A stretch of 62,144 nucleotides of DNA from Nostoc sp. NMS4 (GCF_017115095.1 NZ_JABXKI010000255.1:1-62144), one strand, 5' to 3'; numbered from the stretch's first letter, positions 36,163-45,426 are shown. The notes: generated by a model not told the origin, from the letters alone. Made by a program: numbers and translations.

Positions 36163-36324
36163 CCAGGCGATTAGAAATCGCGGCTACACAAACGTTCGCC
36201 CTTGGCGTTCCCGTTCGCGTAGCGTCTCCGTCAGGAGAAGGGTAGTCCGCCTACGCGGACTCAAAGAATTTGAAACCCACGCAGGTGGGTTTTGTCTGTA
36301 TAGCCGCGAATTCCATTCGCCAGG
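36163..36324. mobile_element. MITE-like element with 24-bp imperfect terminal inverted repeats
   Basis: The left end CCAGGCGATTAGAAATCG continues to CGGCTA, and the right end is TAGCCGCGAATTCCATTCGC plus CAGG; they match as inverted repeats over 24 bp with a few mismatches (36163-36186 and 36301-36324). Inside are two hairpins, AGTCCGC/GCGGACT (36244-36261) and AACCCAC/GTGGGTT (36274-36291), and a GGCGTTCCCGTTCGCGTAGC stretch. It encodes nothing. It resembles non-autonomous intergenic elements of Nostoc. Five copies of GCCCAAT follow at 36352-36386. Confidence 0.75.
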
Positions 36325-36351
36325 GCAGGTGTGTTTTTACTATTGTTTATT

Positions 36352-36386
36352 GCCCAATGCCCAATGCCCAATGCCCAATGCCCAAT
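36352..36386. repeat. Five tandem copies of the heptamer GCCCAAT
   Basis: Perfect head-to-tail copies of GCCCAAT, followed by CCCCCAT-type variants. It is the reverse complement of the ATTGGGC heptamers seen elsewhere in the window (for example near 6475 and 10760). Confidence 0.9.
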
Positions 36387-36481
36387 CCCCCATTCCCAAA
36401 ATCCTAAATATTTTACTCATTAACCGTGCCACTATAGAAAATAGAGCTGCAAATTGAGCAATAGGAAGACTAAAGAACACT

Positions 36482-37441
36482 GTGCAGATAACATTCTTAG
36501 GGACGAGTTCCGGTGTACCCACGCGATCGCGCAATGTTTCCAGTGTCGCTCTGAGATTACCCCAAAGAGCAGAACTCTGGTTATTCGACTGTGGCGAAGG
36601 TACTCAGCATCAAATTATGCGGAGTGAACTCAAAATGAGTCAACTCTCCCGAATTTTTATCACCCACATGCACGGCGACCATATCTTTGGCTTGATGGGA
36701 CTTCTTGCTACTTGCGGCTTGGCTGGTAATGTGGAACGAATTGATATCTATGGGCCACCTGGATTAAATGATTACATTCAATCTGCCTCACGTTACTCCT
36801 ACACGCATTTTTCTTACCCGATCAAAGTTCACGCCATCCGTCCAGGCATAATTTATGAAGACAATGACTTCACCGTTAGCTGCGGTAATTTGCATCATCG
36901 CATCACAGCTTTCGGCTACCGCATAGCCGAAAAAGACCGAGCCGGACGCTTTGATGTAGAAAAAGCCAATGCCTTACAAATTCCTCCTGGCCGAATTTAC
37001 GGTCAACTCAAGCGCGGTGAAACAGTTACCCTTGACGACGGACGGGTGATTGATGGCACTCAATTATGCGGCCCTACAGAAATTGGTCGAAAAATTGCCT
37101 ATTGTACAGACACAATTTATTGTGATGGTGCAGTGGAATTAGCTCATGATGCAGATGTACTAATTCACGAAGCCACCTTTGCCCATCAAGATGCAGATAT
37201 GGCTTTTCAGCGATTGCATTCCACAACCACAATGGCAGCACAAACAGCTTTAGCGGCTGGCGCACATCGACTGATTATGAGTCATTTCAGTCCCCGCTAT
37301 GCTCCTGGAAATACCTTGGAGTTGAAGGATCTTCTCAAGGAAGCCCGTGCTATTTTTCCCCGTACTGATATGGCTTACGATTTTATGATTCATGAAGTAC
37401 CCAGACGACGGGAAGTAGAGTTAACCAAGATAAGCGTTTAA
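36482..37441 (+). CDS. rnz: Ribonuclease Z (tRNA 3'-endonuclease)
   Basis: 319 aa from a GTG; the reading frame begins directly with MQITFLGTSSGVPT, a family-conserved start. The metallo-beta-lactamase motif HMHGDHIFG (about residues 60-68) binds two zinc ions, with further ligands in CTDTIYCDGAVELAHDADVLIHEATF and SHFSPRY. It cleaves pre-tRNA after the discriminator base; the three tRNA genes of this window all lack an encoded CCA, so such processing is required. It ends at a long hairpin (37472-37524). Confidence 0.95.
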   Translation: MQITFLGTSSGVPTRSRNVSSVALRLPQRAELWLFDCGEGTQHQIMRSELKMSQLSRIFITHMHGDHIFGLMGLLATCGLAGNVERIDIYGPPGLNDYIQSASRYSYTHFSYPIKVHAIRPGIIYEDNDFTVSCGNLHHRITAFGYRIAEKDRAGRFDVEKANALQIPPGRIYGQLKRGETVTLDDGRVIDGTQLCGPTEIGRKIAYCTDTIYCDGAVELAHDADVLIHEATFAHQDADMAFQRLHSTTTMAAQTALAAGAHRLIMSHFSPRYAPGNTLELKDLLKEARAIFPRTDMAYDFMIHEVPRRREVELTKISV

Positions 37442-38039
37442 ATTTTGGGCGCTGGCTACGCTCAGTCGAACAATTTTAGATTTTAGATTTTCTATTGAAC
37501 TCTTCTAATCTAAAATCTAAAATTAACCAGGCTTAATCTTGGAGTTTAGTAGTCTCGATCGTAACGCCTAGCAAATAAACAGCAGTTGAGTTTTACGAGT
37601 AAGTAAACTAGTTAACCAACAATTTACGGTTAAGTAAGTGTATCAATAATATACAAACACTATGAGTTAAATATTTTTCTCAATATGTTTTTTAGATTAC
37701 AAGTTATCAAAATAACTTTAATATATAGTAATATTGCGAATCAGAAAATTTTTTACTTAAATACTTAGGAAAAATAATTAATTTTTCGTCAAGATTTTTC
37801 TTCCTTAAACAAAATATTCATTAAAAATTTATCCTTCCAACACTGATTAAGAATTTATATGCATGAATTGATGAACATGAAAGCGCCAGTTGGCATAATA
37901 TTGTGCCTAATTAGCTTGTCATTGTTGGAAGAATAATTAAGTATGCGATCGCAGCTATTAGGTGTAAAAAAAATCATTTCATATTTCTCATAAATCTTCC
38001 ATATAAATTATAGTGTTTCGATATTAGAGGAGTTTGATA
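37442..38039. other. AT-rich intergenic region upstream of the Wzc-like gene
   Basis: 598 bp without a gene. It opens with the terminator hairpin of rnz, followed by about 400 bp of very AT-rich DNA with no obvious repeat. One HIP1 octamer is at about 37945. The ribosome-binding site of the next gene (GAGGAG, 38027-38032) is at its end. Confidence 0.55.
37472..37524 (+). terminator. 18-bp perfect hairpin after rnz
   Basis: AATTTTAGATTTTAGATT (37472-37489) and its exact complement (37507-37524) pair around a 17-nt loop. It is AT-rich and lies 30 bp after the rnz stop codon. It also resembles the dispersed TCTAAAATC repeat near 33720 and 35580, so a repeat origin is possible. Confidence 0.6.
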
Positions 38040-40232
38040 GTGACTAAGATTAGTCTGAATCAAGAGCAACAGGTTACTACTTCAGCACAAGGCGCAGCTG
38101 ACATCAGACAACTACCTACTATTTTGCTTCGCCGCCGCTTTCTGATCTTGGGGGTTTCCTGTGTAGTTATGTCAGCTGCTAGCGTCTTGGCTATCATTGC
38201 CAAACCTACTTACCAAAGCAATATGCAGATATTGGTGAATTCCAATTTATCTGAGGCGGCACAGTCAAATACTCAAGTTCCTGATTCAAATTCTCAAATT
38301 GTTGATTCCACTACTCAGATGAAACTCATGCTGAGTTCTAAATTGCTTCAAAAAGCTGTAGATTTACTTCATTCTGATTATCCTAATATTACCTTACAGG
38401 ATATCAATGGTCAAAAAGAACATACTAAAAAAGCACCTCTAGAAGTAACTCCAGAAGCGGGAAGCATAGCAGCTAATAAAGTTTTTAATCAAGCATTTAA
38501 AGTTTCTTTCAATGATGACGATCCGGTAAAAGCACAAAGAGTACTTCAAGCTCTACAAAAAGTCTATCAAAACTACAACAAACAGCAGCAAAAAGAACGT
38601 CTTAATCAGGGATTGGCTTTTGTAAACACTCGGCTACCTCAGATAAAAAAAGAGGTGAGTAAAGCTGAGAAAAATTTGGAACAGTTTCGCCAGAAACATA
38701 AATTTCTCGATCCCGAAGTCCAAAGTAAAATTCTCCTAGAATCTCTAGCCGATATTCAACAACAGTTACAAATCGCTCGTGCCAACCTTCAAGATGTAAA
38801 CGCTCGCTACGATAACTTAGAGCAACAAATAGCATCTTCGTCCGAACAAAATACACTAATTTCTTCTCGTTTAAACCAGTCAAGCCGCTATCAAGCATTA
38901 TTAAGTGAAATCCAAAAGACGGAACTAGCATTGGCTAAGGAACGGCTCCGCTATACAGACGATTACCCATCGGTACAAAAACTAAAGCAGCAACGCCAAA
39001 GTCAACTGTTGCTATTACGGCAAGAGGTGAAAGCTATTACTAATAGTAGTAAGGAAAAGCCCCTATTTAAAGGACAAATGGTAGGGGTTGATCCAACGCT
39101 AGTAGACGAGTTTATTTTGGTACAGACAACTGTTTTAGGACTAACTGCCAATGAAAAAAATCTTGCCGAATCAGAACAGCGAATCCGCTCTGAACTAAAC
39201 AAATACCCAAGTTTAATAGCAGAGTATAACCGTCTGCTGCCAAAGGTAGAAAGTAGTCACAAAAACCTCGATCAACTACTCCAAGCACAACAGTCATTGG
39301 GACTAAAAATTGCTCAGGAAGGATATAACTGGCAAGTTTTGGCAGAACCTTCTTTGGGTACTTATATGGGTAACAATAGATTATTCCTTTTGGTGGGAGG
39401 AGCGGTAATTGGGCCGATTTTAGGTATCTTAGCAGCCCTGATTTTGGAAAAGTTCAATGACGCTATTTATTCTGCCGGAGATTTAAAGAAACTGACGAAC
39501 CTACGTATACTGGGATCAGTACCAAAACTACCGTCGCATGGTGTCAAAAATCGGCGGCTGGGACTACCTTGGAATCGGCGGCGAAGTTCAGATTCTTCTG
39601 TAATAGAAGCCACTACTAAATTGCCAGTCCATGAAACTTTGGACATGATCTACCAAAATATTCAAATATTAAAATATCCCTTACATTTCAAGTCATTGAT
39701 GTTTACTTCAGCACTACCAGGGGAAGGGAAAACAACTTTAGTATTAGGGCTTGTAGCTAGTGCGATCCGAATGCATCGACGGGTATTAGTAATTGATGCT
39801 AACTTACATAATCCTAGTCTGCACAAAATATTGGAACTATCCAATGACTGGGGACTATCTCTGTTATTAGTTGATGAGACAACTACTGATTTTCAAGATT
39901 ACATTCAGCCCATTCATCCCTCAATTGATATTTTGACTGCTGGGCCAGAACCAGAAGACACGGTGAAGTTGCTTAGTTCTCAAAGAATGAAAGAATTAAT
40001 AGAGTTGTTTGAACAAAGTTATGACCTAGTACTGATAGATGCTCCACCTATTTTAGGCACGGTTGATGCCAGGATTGTGGCATCTTTTTGCAATGGTATT
40101 GTGATGGTAGAGCGCATGGGGAAAGTGACTCGAACTGAACTGACTCAAGCAATAGAAATTTTCAATAAGTTGAATTTAATTGGAATTATCGCTAATGAAG
40201 TGAGCAATTCTCAAAAGGTATTGGCATCGTAG
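38040..40232 (+). CDS. Wzc-like polysaccharide chain-length/tyrosine-kinase-type protein
   Basis: 730 aa from the GTG at 38040, with GAGGAG seven bases upstream; a TTG six bases before it is only one base from the site. A Wzz-type N-terminus with a membrane helix (RRRFLILGVSCVVMSAASVLAII, about 32-54), a periplasmic coiled coil (about 170-400), a second helix (LVGGAVIGPILGILAALIL, about 445-463) and a cytoplasmic BY-kinase ATPase: Walker A SALPGEGKTT, A' VLVIDANLHNP, and Walker B LVLIDAPPIL. The C-terminus (ANEVSNSQKVLAS) has no tyrosine cluster, so autophosphorylation there is not expected. Confidence 0.87.
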   Translation: MTKISLNQEQQVTTSAQGAADIRQLPTILLRRRFLILGVSCVVMSAASVLAIIAKPTYQSNMQILVNSNLSEAAQSNTQVPDSNSQIVDSTTQMKLMLSSKLLQKAVDLLHSDYPNITLQDINGQKEHTKKAPLEVTPEAGSIAANKVFNQAFKVSFNDDDPVKAQRVLQALQKVYQNYNKQQQKERLNQGLAFVNTRLPQIKKEVSKAEKNLEQFRQKHKFLDPEVQSKILLESLADIQQQLQIARANLQDVNARYDNLEQQIASSSEQNTLISSRLNQSSRYQALLSEIQKTELALAKERLRYTDDYPSVQKLKQQRQSQLLLLRQEVKAITNSSKEKPLFKGQMVGVDPTLVDEFILVQTTVLGLTANEKNLAESEQRIRSELNKYPSLIAEYNRLLPKVESSHKNLDQLLQAQQSLGLKIAQEGYNWQVLAEPSLGTYMGNNRLFLLVGGAVIGPILGILAALILEKFNDAIYSAGDLKKLTNLRILGSVPKLPSHGVKNRRLGLPWNRRRSSDSSVIEATTKLPVHETLDMIYQNIQILKYPLHFKSLMFTSALPGEGKTTLVLGLVASAIRMHRRVLVIDANLHNPSLHKILELSNDWGLSLLLVDETTTDFQDYIQPIHPSIDILTAGPEPEDTVKLLSSQRMKELIELFEQSYDLVLIDAPPILGTVDARIVASFCNGIVMVERMGKVTRTELTQAIEIFNKLNLIGIIANEVSNSQKVLAS

Positions 40233-40518
40233 ACTATCGGGCGTTAGGAGTGCTGAGTGCTGTTAGCGGTAGCGGGGCGTTTAGCCCGTGCTGAGTTAGG
40301 AGTTAGGAGTTAAGAGTTAAGAGTTAGGAGTTTTGTTTATCTCCTTGTCCCCTTGTCTCCTCATCCCCCTGATCTCCCTGCCCCCTGCCTCCTACCTTAT
40401 AGCTCAAGCAAAATGCATAATTAGTAGCAGGTGGCAACCTCCTGCGTTGGAGAAGTGTCTCATCTTAAAGTAGTAGACGCAATAATCTAGAGCGTCAATT
40501 AGATACTAGTGTGATTAG
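40233..40518. repeat. Composite STRR region with nested 25-bp element
   Basis: AGTGCTG-type and GTTAGGAGTTAGGA heptamers (about 40240-40335), then TCTCCTTGTCCCC and CCCCCTGCC units (about 40340-40395). A 25-bp element (40263-40287) lies between GTGCTG at 40257-40262 and GTGCTG at 40288-40293. No gene is seen. Confidence 0.85.
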
Positions 40519-41673
40519 ATGATCAGCATGAAATTCCAACTTTACTTAGGCTTTTTATTTTCTCAGGTTAAAGTACGTTATTGGTGGGTAAGTATCTTTT
40601 TGTGGATAGCTTTGGTAGCCCCAGCCCAAGCGTCTGTAATTCTGCGTGTGGCAATTGAGAAGGGCGTTAATCAGGTAAGAGTGGGCAGTTCCACCACTGG
40701 GATCGTTAAGGATAGTACTGGCCGGACTCTGGGACAGTTGCCAGCGATGAGTGCATATTATGCCCAAGCCGTTCCTGGCGGTGTTGCTTTAGATAAGTGG
40801 CAGTCTGGTTTATTTTGGATTGAGCCAACTGGTAAAGGATTTGTTTATATTGGCGATCGCTGGTATCGTGGTAGAACTCTGGTTGTCCCCACAGATAAAG
40901 GCTTAACGGCTGTAAATTGGGTTGACGATCAAGAATATCTCTATAGCGTTCTTGGTGGCGAAATGGATGCTAGCTGGCCTCAAGAAGCTTTAAAAGCTCA
41001 GGCGATCGCAGCCCGCACTTATGCCCTCTACGAACGTGAAAAACAACGGAATAATCCCGTTTACGATTTAGGTAATACGCCCGATCGCTGGCAAATTTAC
41101 AAAGGTGTTATCAGTGAAGCTGCTTCTACTTACGCTGCAGTGGATTCGACATTAGGGCAGGTACTAACTTACAAAAACCGGATTATTCTCTCAGTCTTCC
41201 ACGCCTGTTCTGGGGGACACACCGAAAACGTCGAGGATGTTTGGGGAAGCAATGAGCCTTATCTACGTGCTGTTGAAGACTACGATCAAAATATCCGCGA
41301 GTGTAATTGGGTAAAAACCTTCTCGCCCAGTGAAATTAGCGCTAAATTTCCAGGGGTGGGTACTGTAACGGCGATGATTCCAGAGACATACTCACCTTTC
41401 CGCAGCGTTAAAGTTTTGAAAATTGTCGGCAACAAGGGCACAAAGGTTCTACAGGGCGAGGAAGTGCGAACAGCCCTCAAGTTAAAAAGTACCAAATTTA
41501 GCGTGACCAAGGGAGGCGATGGTAGTTTTATACTGCAAGGGCTTGGCTATGGTCATGCTTTAGGTATGAGTCAATGGGGAGCTTACAATCTGGCTCGGCA
41601 AGGAGTGAACCATTTGCAAATTTTGGGACATTATTATCAAGGTGTAGCCCTTACACCAATTCAGGCGAAGTAA
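40519..41673 (+). CDS. SpoIID/LytB-domain protein, exported
   Basis: 384 aa. The N-terminus is a signal peptide: WWVSIFLWIALVAPAQAS. The SpoIID domain has YSVLGGEMDASWPQEALKAQAIAARTYALYEREK (shown by position: about residues 134-168), the conserved VFHACSGGHTENVEDVWGSNEPYLRAVEDYD and HALGMSQWGAYNLARQG motifs. SpoIID cleaves peptidoglycan glycan strands lacking stem peptides; in cyanobacteria a cell-wall remodelling role is plausible. The gene is monocistronic. Catalytic Glu in GEMD is present. Confidence 0.88.
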   Translation: MISMKFQLYLGFLFSQVKVRYWWVSIFLWIALVAPAQASVILRVAIEKGVNQVRVGSSTTGIVKDSTGRTLGQLPAMSAYYAQAVPGGVALDKWQSGLFWIEPTGKGFVYIGDRWYRGRTLVVPTDKGLTAVNWVDDQEYLYSVLGGEMDASWPQEALKAQAIAARTYALYEREKQRNNPVYDLGNTPDRWQIYKGVISEAASTYAAVDSTLGQVLTYKNRIILSVFHACSGGHTENVEDVWGSNEPYLRAVEDYDQNIRECNWVKTFSPSEISAKFPGVGTVTAMIPETYSPFRSVKVLKIVGNKGTKVLQGEEVRTALKLKSTKFSVTKGGDGSFILQGLGYGHALGMSQWGAYNLARQGVNHLQILGHYYQGVALTPIQAK

Positions 41674-41759
41674 TTGGGGATTGGGGATTGGGCAGGAGGC
41701 AGGAGGCAGGAGTTCTTTAATTTTGAATTTTGAATTTTGAATTGATTGCCCCCTGCTTC

Positions 41760-43058
41760 CTATTCCCCACTCCCGCGTTCCAAGCGTTTCTGCCATTCAG
41801 CGTCAATTTGTGCAGAACGCTCAACTTCCTGATCGAGTAAATCAGTTTCGCTAGAATACACTAAATCTTCTTTGCCAATGACTTTTTCTGTTGCAAATTG
41901 TTGGGCATAGTCGATTTTTTGCTGCAAAGATGTATCTGGATTTGCCAATATCCTTGCTCTGGAAATGCGATCGCGATTGCGATCGCCAATTTTGCGATTA
42001 CGCCACTTAATCCAGAAATAACGCAATAATGGTATACCTAAAAAACCTACTCCATAAGCCAATAGCAGCCAATAAATTCCTTGCACAAAGGCTACCAGTC
42101 CACCTAATTGGGCGGCAACAGTGCCATCTCTCAACAAATTTCCCAGTACTAAAGCACCAACAAAATTTACTACCCCTAACCCAGCACTCAGCATAATTTG
42201 CCCGGAACTTGCGGCGCTAAAACGCCAGGGAAATTCCTCTAAGTGATCTGATATTGCATAACGGCGCTTTTTAACTGCACTCACCTGCAACTCTGGGAAG
42301 TAATAAACAATTTGACCTTCTGGACTTACCCCCGGTTGCCCATTAAACCGCGTCAGAACGGGCAGCATATAATCTTCATATTCTCTTGTGTATCCCTCAC
42401 CGATGTCATCCAAATAGGGGGCTATTTGTTCTGATACCACTGCACCACGGTTACTCCGAATCACCGTAGCAATCTCTTGCCAACGACGTTCTTCTAAATT
42501 GGCGTTAGGATTACCATCGCCAAATAAAAACGAAAATACAGCTTCAAAGAAATTCAGATTGCTTTCTTCACGGTTTTCACGTCGCCGTTCCTGGTAGTGC
42601 CTATCATAATTTGGGCTAAAATACCAAAATAAATTTGGAAAGAAGAAGAACCCACCACCGCCAGAACTACTGCCCCGATTGTTGCCGTTACGGTCTGAAT
42701 TCGCAGAGGTAGTAATAATGTAGATGGCAATAATTATCAGGATGATGGAAACAATTAATAAAACTAGAAAAGAAGTGCGAATCAGGTAAAACAGAACACT
42801 CCAGACTTTTTTCCACCATTCCTGCAATCGTAAACGGAAGTATTTATTACGCAAAATTGCTCGAAAATTTTGTGGAAAAAGGTAAACTATATCACCTGAA
42901 TCCGCTACCTGCAAATGTCCGCCAGCATCAGATGCCAGGGCTAACAAGCTTTGATTAGCTTCAGCGACGTTCAATCCTGCCTGAGTTGCCACATCACCAA
43001 CGGTGACACGGTAGCCCAGTTGTTCCACAGCTTGCATGATGGTGGGACTGGGAGCCAT
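41760..43058 (-). CDS. Conserved membrane protein of cyanobacteria/plastids, unknown function
   Basis: 432 aa. The N-terminal 60 residues look like a winged-helix-type domain (MQAVEQLGYRVTVGDVATQAGLNVAEANQ). A membrane helix at about 90-115, a glycine/phenylalanine-rich linker (SSSGGGGFFFFPN), an acidic-basic region, a second copy of the N-terminal type segment (about 190-260, EIATVIRSNRGAVVSEQIAPYLDDI), then two or three membrane helices (about 285-360). The C-terminus is charged. A similar arrangement is known from plant chloroplast proteins sometimes labelled Fe-S cluster-related, but I do not assign a function. Confidence 0.7.
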   Translation of the reverse strand: MAPSPTIMQAVEQLGYRVTVGDVATQAGLNVAEANQSLLALASDAGGHLQVADSGDIVYLFPQNFRAILRNKYFRLRLQEWWKKVWSVLFYLIRTSFLVLLIVSIILIIIAIYIITTSANSDRNGNNRGSSSGGGGFFFFPNLFWYFSPNYDRHYQERRRENREESNLNFFEAVFSFLFGDGNPNANLEERRWQEIATVIRSNRGAVVSEQIAPYLDDIGEGYTREYEDYMLPVLTRFNGQPGVSPEGQIVYYFPELQVSAVKKRRYAISDHLEEFPWRFSAASSGQIMLSAGLGVVNFVGALVLGNLLRDGTVAAQLGGLVAFVQGIYWLLLAYGVGFLGIPLLRYFWIKWRNRKIGDRNRDRISRARILANPDTSLQQKIDYAQQFATEKVIGKEDLVYSSETDLLDQEVERSAQIDAEWQKRLERGSGE

Positions 43059-43392
43059 TACTCTCCTCTCCTATTGAAAATATTCCCTTTTCTTAAGTAT
43101 AAAGTTTTATTTTGAGAGACTTGGTAAAGCTAGGAATAAAGAAGTTAACTATTCTGAATTCTGCTGTAAATCACCTAAATACTTTGATTCAGACGCGACT
43201 CGAAAATACTCGCTAACGGTGCGCTATCTGCTTTTTCGTTCAAAATTCATTCTGTTAGCGGATAGCTAAGGTTTAGCCCATTCTGAATTCTGACTCCTGA
43301 ATTCTATTCGATAAACCAACAAATTACCTGCGACGCATCATGTTATAATTATTTTCCTCAGCTTGGTTAACCAGCAAACTTTCTGCTCAAAT
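43059..43392. other. Intergenic region rich in dispersed repeats
   Basis: 334 bp. GAATTCTGACTCCTGAATTC-type units (about 43155-43312) enclose an AATACTCGCTAACGGTGCGCT fragment and a variant 25-bp element at 43255-43279 between ATTCTG at 43249-43254 and 43280-43285. No gene, apart from the in-frame non-ATG extension of the next one, is seen. Confidence 0.7.
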
Positions 43393-43872
43393 ATGGTTCA
43401 ATACACTCTCGCTCAAAGCCCAGAAATTATCCTGACTGTTTCTGGAAAAGATTCAGCCAAAGCCCGTGATAAAGCAATGGATCAACTGATGGAACTGATG
43501 GATGCAGGTAAGCTACCCACGGAACTGGAAGAAGGATTTGGCCCTCAACAATTAATTGAGGTTAAAGAGTCAACTATTGATACTGCTAGTGGTGAGGATA
43601 CAATTACACAAGCTGTTCAGGTTCTGAGTAACCTCGCCACACTCAAGCTGAAAGTTCAAGAGTCACGATCTGAAGCGTTGGAAATTCGCAAAGCTGTTGA
43701 TATTCTGTTTACTGATGAGTCGGTGACTGAAGAGGAAATTACTCGACTCAAGGAAGGTTTTAAAGTTCTCAAAAATTTTGCCCAAGCTAATGTACGTTAC
43801 CAGGAAGCTCGCTCTAAAGCAGAACTGGCTCGGCAAACTCTAGATCAAGCTCTCAAATCTCCTGACAAGTAA
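43393..43872 (+). CDS. Conserved cyanobacterial protein of unknown function
   Basis: 159 aa from the ATG at 43393. I do not recognise a named family. It starts MVQYTLAQSPEIILTVSGKDSAKARDKAMDQLMELMDAGKLP, which reads as a small alpha/beta domain, and continues as a long charged helical region with likely coiled coil (LATLKLKVQESRSEALEIRKAV). It is soluble, with no signal peptide. It is separated by an 89-bp terminator-containing gap from tRNA-Gln on the opposite strand. Confidence 0.72.
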   Translation: MVQYTLAQSPEIILTVSGKDSAKARDKAMDQLMELMDAGKLPTELEEGFGPQQLIEVKESTIDTASGEDTITQAVQVLSNLATLKLKVQESRSEALEIRKAVDILFTDESVTEEEITRLKEGFKVLKNFAQANVRYQEARSKAELARQTLDQALKSPDK

Positions 43873-43928
43873 CATTTACAGAATTAGATGCATTGAGATA
43901 TATCTTAAAAGTGCAATTAAATACTCTA

Positions 43929-43954
43929 AAAGACAGGCTGTTATACCTGTCTTT
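43929..43954. terminator. Terminator hairpin
   Basis: AAAGACAGG (43929-43937) pairs with CCTGTCTTT (43946-43954) around an 8-nt loop. A-rich and T-rich flanks on each side let it serve both the plus-strand gene ending at 43872 and the minus-strand tRNA-Gln. Confidence 0.75.
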
Positions 43955-43961
43955 AGATTAA

Positions 43962-44033
43962 CTGGGGCGCTAGGATTCGAACCCAGGGATGGCGAGACCA
44001 AAACCCGCTGCCTTACCACTTGGCGACGCCCCA
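43962..44033 (-). tRNA. tRNA-Gln(TTG)
   Basis: 72 nt. Acceptor strands UGGGGCG and CGCCCCA pair, the discriminator is G, the D arm is CGCCAAGTGGTAAGGCA, and the anticodon stem GCGGG/CTCGC holds anticodon UUG. The T-arm contains GGTTCGAATCC. CCA is not encoded. It reads CAA/CAG. Confidence 0.93.
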
Positions 44034-44246
44034 ACAATTTCACTATGGCTAATATAGCATTTAGTCCTGGGTTAATGTCAAGTACTTTAATAGTTAATCT
44101 CAGATAATCCGTTTTTACCCTTAGCCTCTTTCTTAAATCTTCGTACTTAAGGCATAAAATTATGCGATCGCAATTTCTTAGCATCTAAAATCTGCTTTAC
44201 TTGATGATGAAAGCCTTAGAGTCAGTCTTGCCCGATTTCTTTTTCT

Positions 44247-45044
44247 TCAATCCCCAGTCTCGTGAAGGAAGACTGCTGCAATCCGACTTGATGATAGTAG
44301 TTGCTTAGTAGCCAGCCATATAAAGAGTGGAATAGTCTTAGCATAACGTCCGCAAAGTCGGCGTGGTTCTTGAATCCATCGATATAGCCATTCAAGTCCT
44401 AAGTCTCGAACTATGCGGGGTGCGCGCTTATGAATTCCGGCATAAACTGGGAAAACTCCACCCAGTCCAATCATCACGGCTTGTATCTTACCTTTATGTT
44501 GAGCTATCCAATTTTCTTGTTTGGGACATCCCAGAGACACTAGGACAGTGCTAGCACCACTAGAGTTAATTTTTTGAACCAAGGCTTCATCTTCACTTTC
44601 AGTCAGGGGACGAAAAGGTAGAGGTTCCATCGCCGCAATTTTTATCTGCGGAAATTCCTGCTCTAACCTTTTTTGCATCCTAAAAAGAATTTCTGTTTGG
44701 GAACCGACAAAGAAAATACTCAGATTTTGGGTTTGAGTCAGCTGGCATAATGCTAAGAAAATGTCCATCCCTGCCACACGGTCTTGGTAAAGCGCTCCCA
44801 TTTTCCGCATCATCCATACCAGAGGCATGCCATCAGGAGTAACTATATCTGCATTTCGCAATACGGTAGCAAACTCTGGATGCCAATGAGCTTCAATAAG
44901 CATGTGTACATTGGCTACATATACAGTTTTACTCTCACGCTTATTTGCCCACTTAACTATTGTTTGTATTTGATCGTCAAACCGTAAAGCAGTAATAGGA
45001 AAATCAAGCACTTTTTTAGTAGGTAGAAGCACTCTCGCCACCAT
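44247..45044 (-). CDS. WecB/TagA/CpsF-family glycosyltransferase
   Basis: 265 aa from the ATG at 45044, chosen because GGAG lies six bases upstream; longer in-frame ATGs do not. Family signatures: VYVANVHMLIEAHWHPEFATVLRNADIVTPDGMPLVW (about 40-75) and FVGSQTEI and KINSSGASTVLVSLGCPKQENWIAQHKGKIQAVMIGLGGVFPVYAG with RAPRIVRDLGLEWLYRWIQEPRRL. It would transfer N-acetylmannosaminuronic or related sugar to a lipid-linked acceptor for wall polysaccharide or exopolysaccharide. No neighbours of the same pathway are adjacent. An NtcA-like site stands 330 bp upstream. Confidence 0.92.
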   Translation of the reverse strand: MVARVLLPTKKVLDFPITALRFDDQIQTIVKWANKRESKTVYVANVHMLIEAHWHPEFATVLRNADIVTPDGMPLVWMMRKMGALYQDRVAGMDIFLALCQLTQTQNLSIFFVGSQTEILFRMQKRLEQEFPQIKIAAMEPLPFRPLTESEDEALVQKINSSGASTVLVSLGCPKQENWIAQHKGKIQAVMIGLGGVFPVYAGIHKRAPRIVRDLGLEWLYRWIQEPRRLCGRYAKTIPLFIWLATKQLLSSSRIAAVFLHETGD

Positions 45045-45426
45045 CAATAACTCCTGTATCCAAGAAAAAAATTCATAGATTACCCAGACCAATCAGAATA
45101 TTGAATAATTCTGATTGGATGACTTCTGACTTTTTGTAGGCTTGTGTCATTGTTGGAAGCTAACACGTGGAGGTGGAATTGCTTTTTTGGTATACTTTTG
45201 GCTTAATCGGTAATACTAGAATTATTTGCTGCTGTGTCCTAGCTTACTGTTTTAAGTTAAGGATTTCAGACACTGCTTGACAAAATTCATACTTCCTTCA
45301 CAATTAATTTTTGATTAGTTCACCCAAGCATTACAATTGCGATAAATTCCTATGGATATTCTGTATATTAAGTAGTATACACTACTTAAATGCTTAAGTA
45401 GTAGAATAAAATGCCAGTCACTTAGT
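45045..45426. other. Intergenic region with GTAN8TAC motif
   Basis: 382 bp of AT-rich DNA. A symmetric site AAGTAGTATACACTACTT (45371-45387 region) matches GTAN8TAC at 45372-45385, and a third half-copy CTTAAGTAGTAG follows at about 45393. No gene is seen. It may carry the promoter of the glycosyltransferase. Confidence 0.5.
45372..45385. promoter_or_regulatory. Candidate NtcA-binding site (GTAN8TAC)
   Basis: GTA-gtatacac-TAC matches the NtcA consensus exactly and is embedded in a longer dyad (AAGTAGT, ATAC, ACTACTT). NtcA is the global nitrogen regulator of cyanobacteria. The distance to the nearest start codon on the minus strand is about 330 bp, long for a class II site, so this could also be an unrelated dyad. 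Confidence 0.35.

Noticed and set aside
36134..36457. A 107-codon frame across the MITE-like element
   Set aside because: Codes for Arg/Ser-rich low-complexity sequence from the inverted repeats and the GCCCAAT heptamers (NAQCPMPNAQ); not a protein family.
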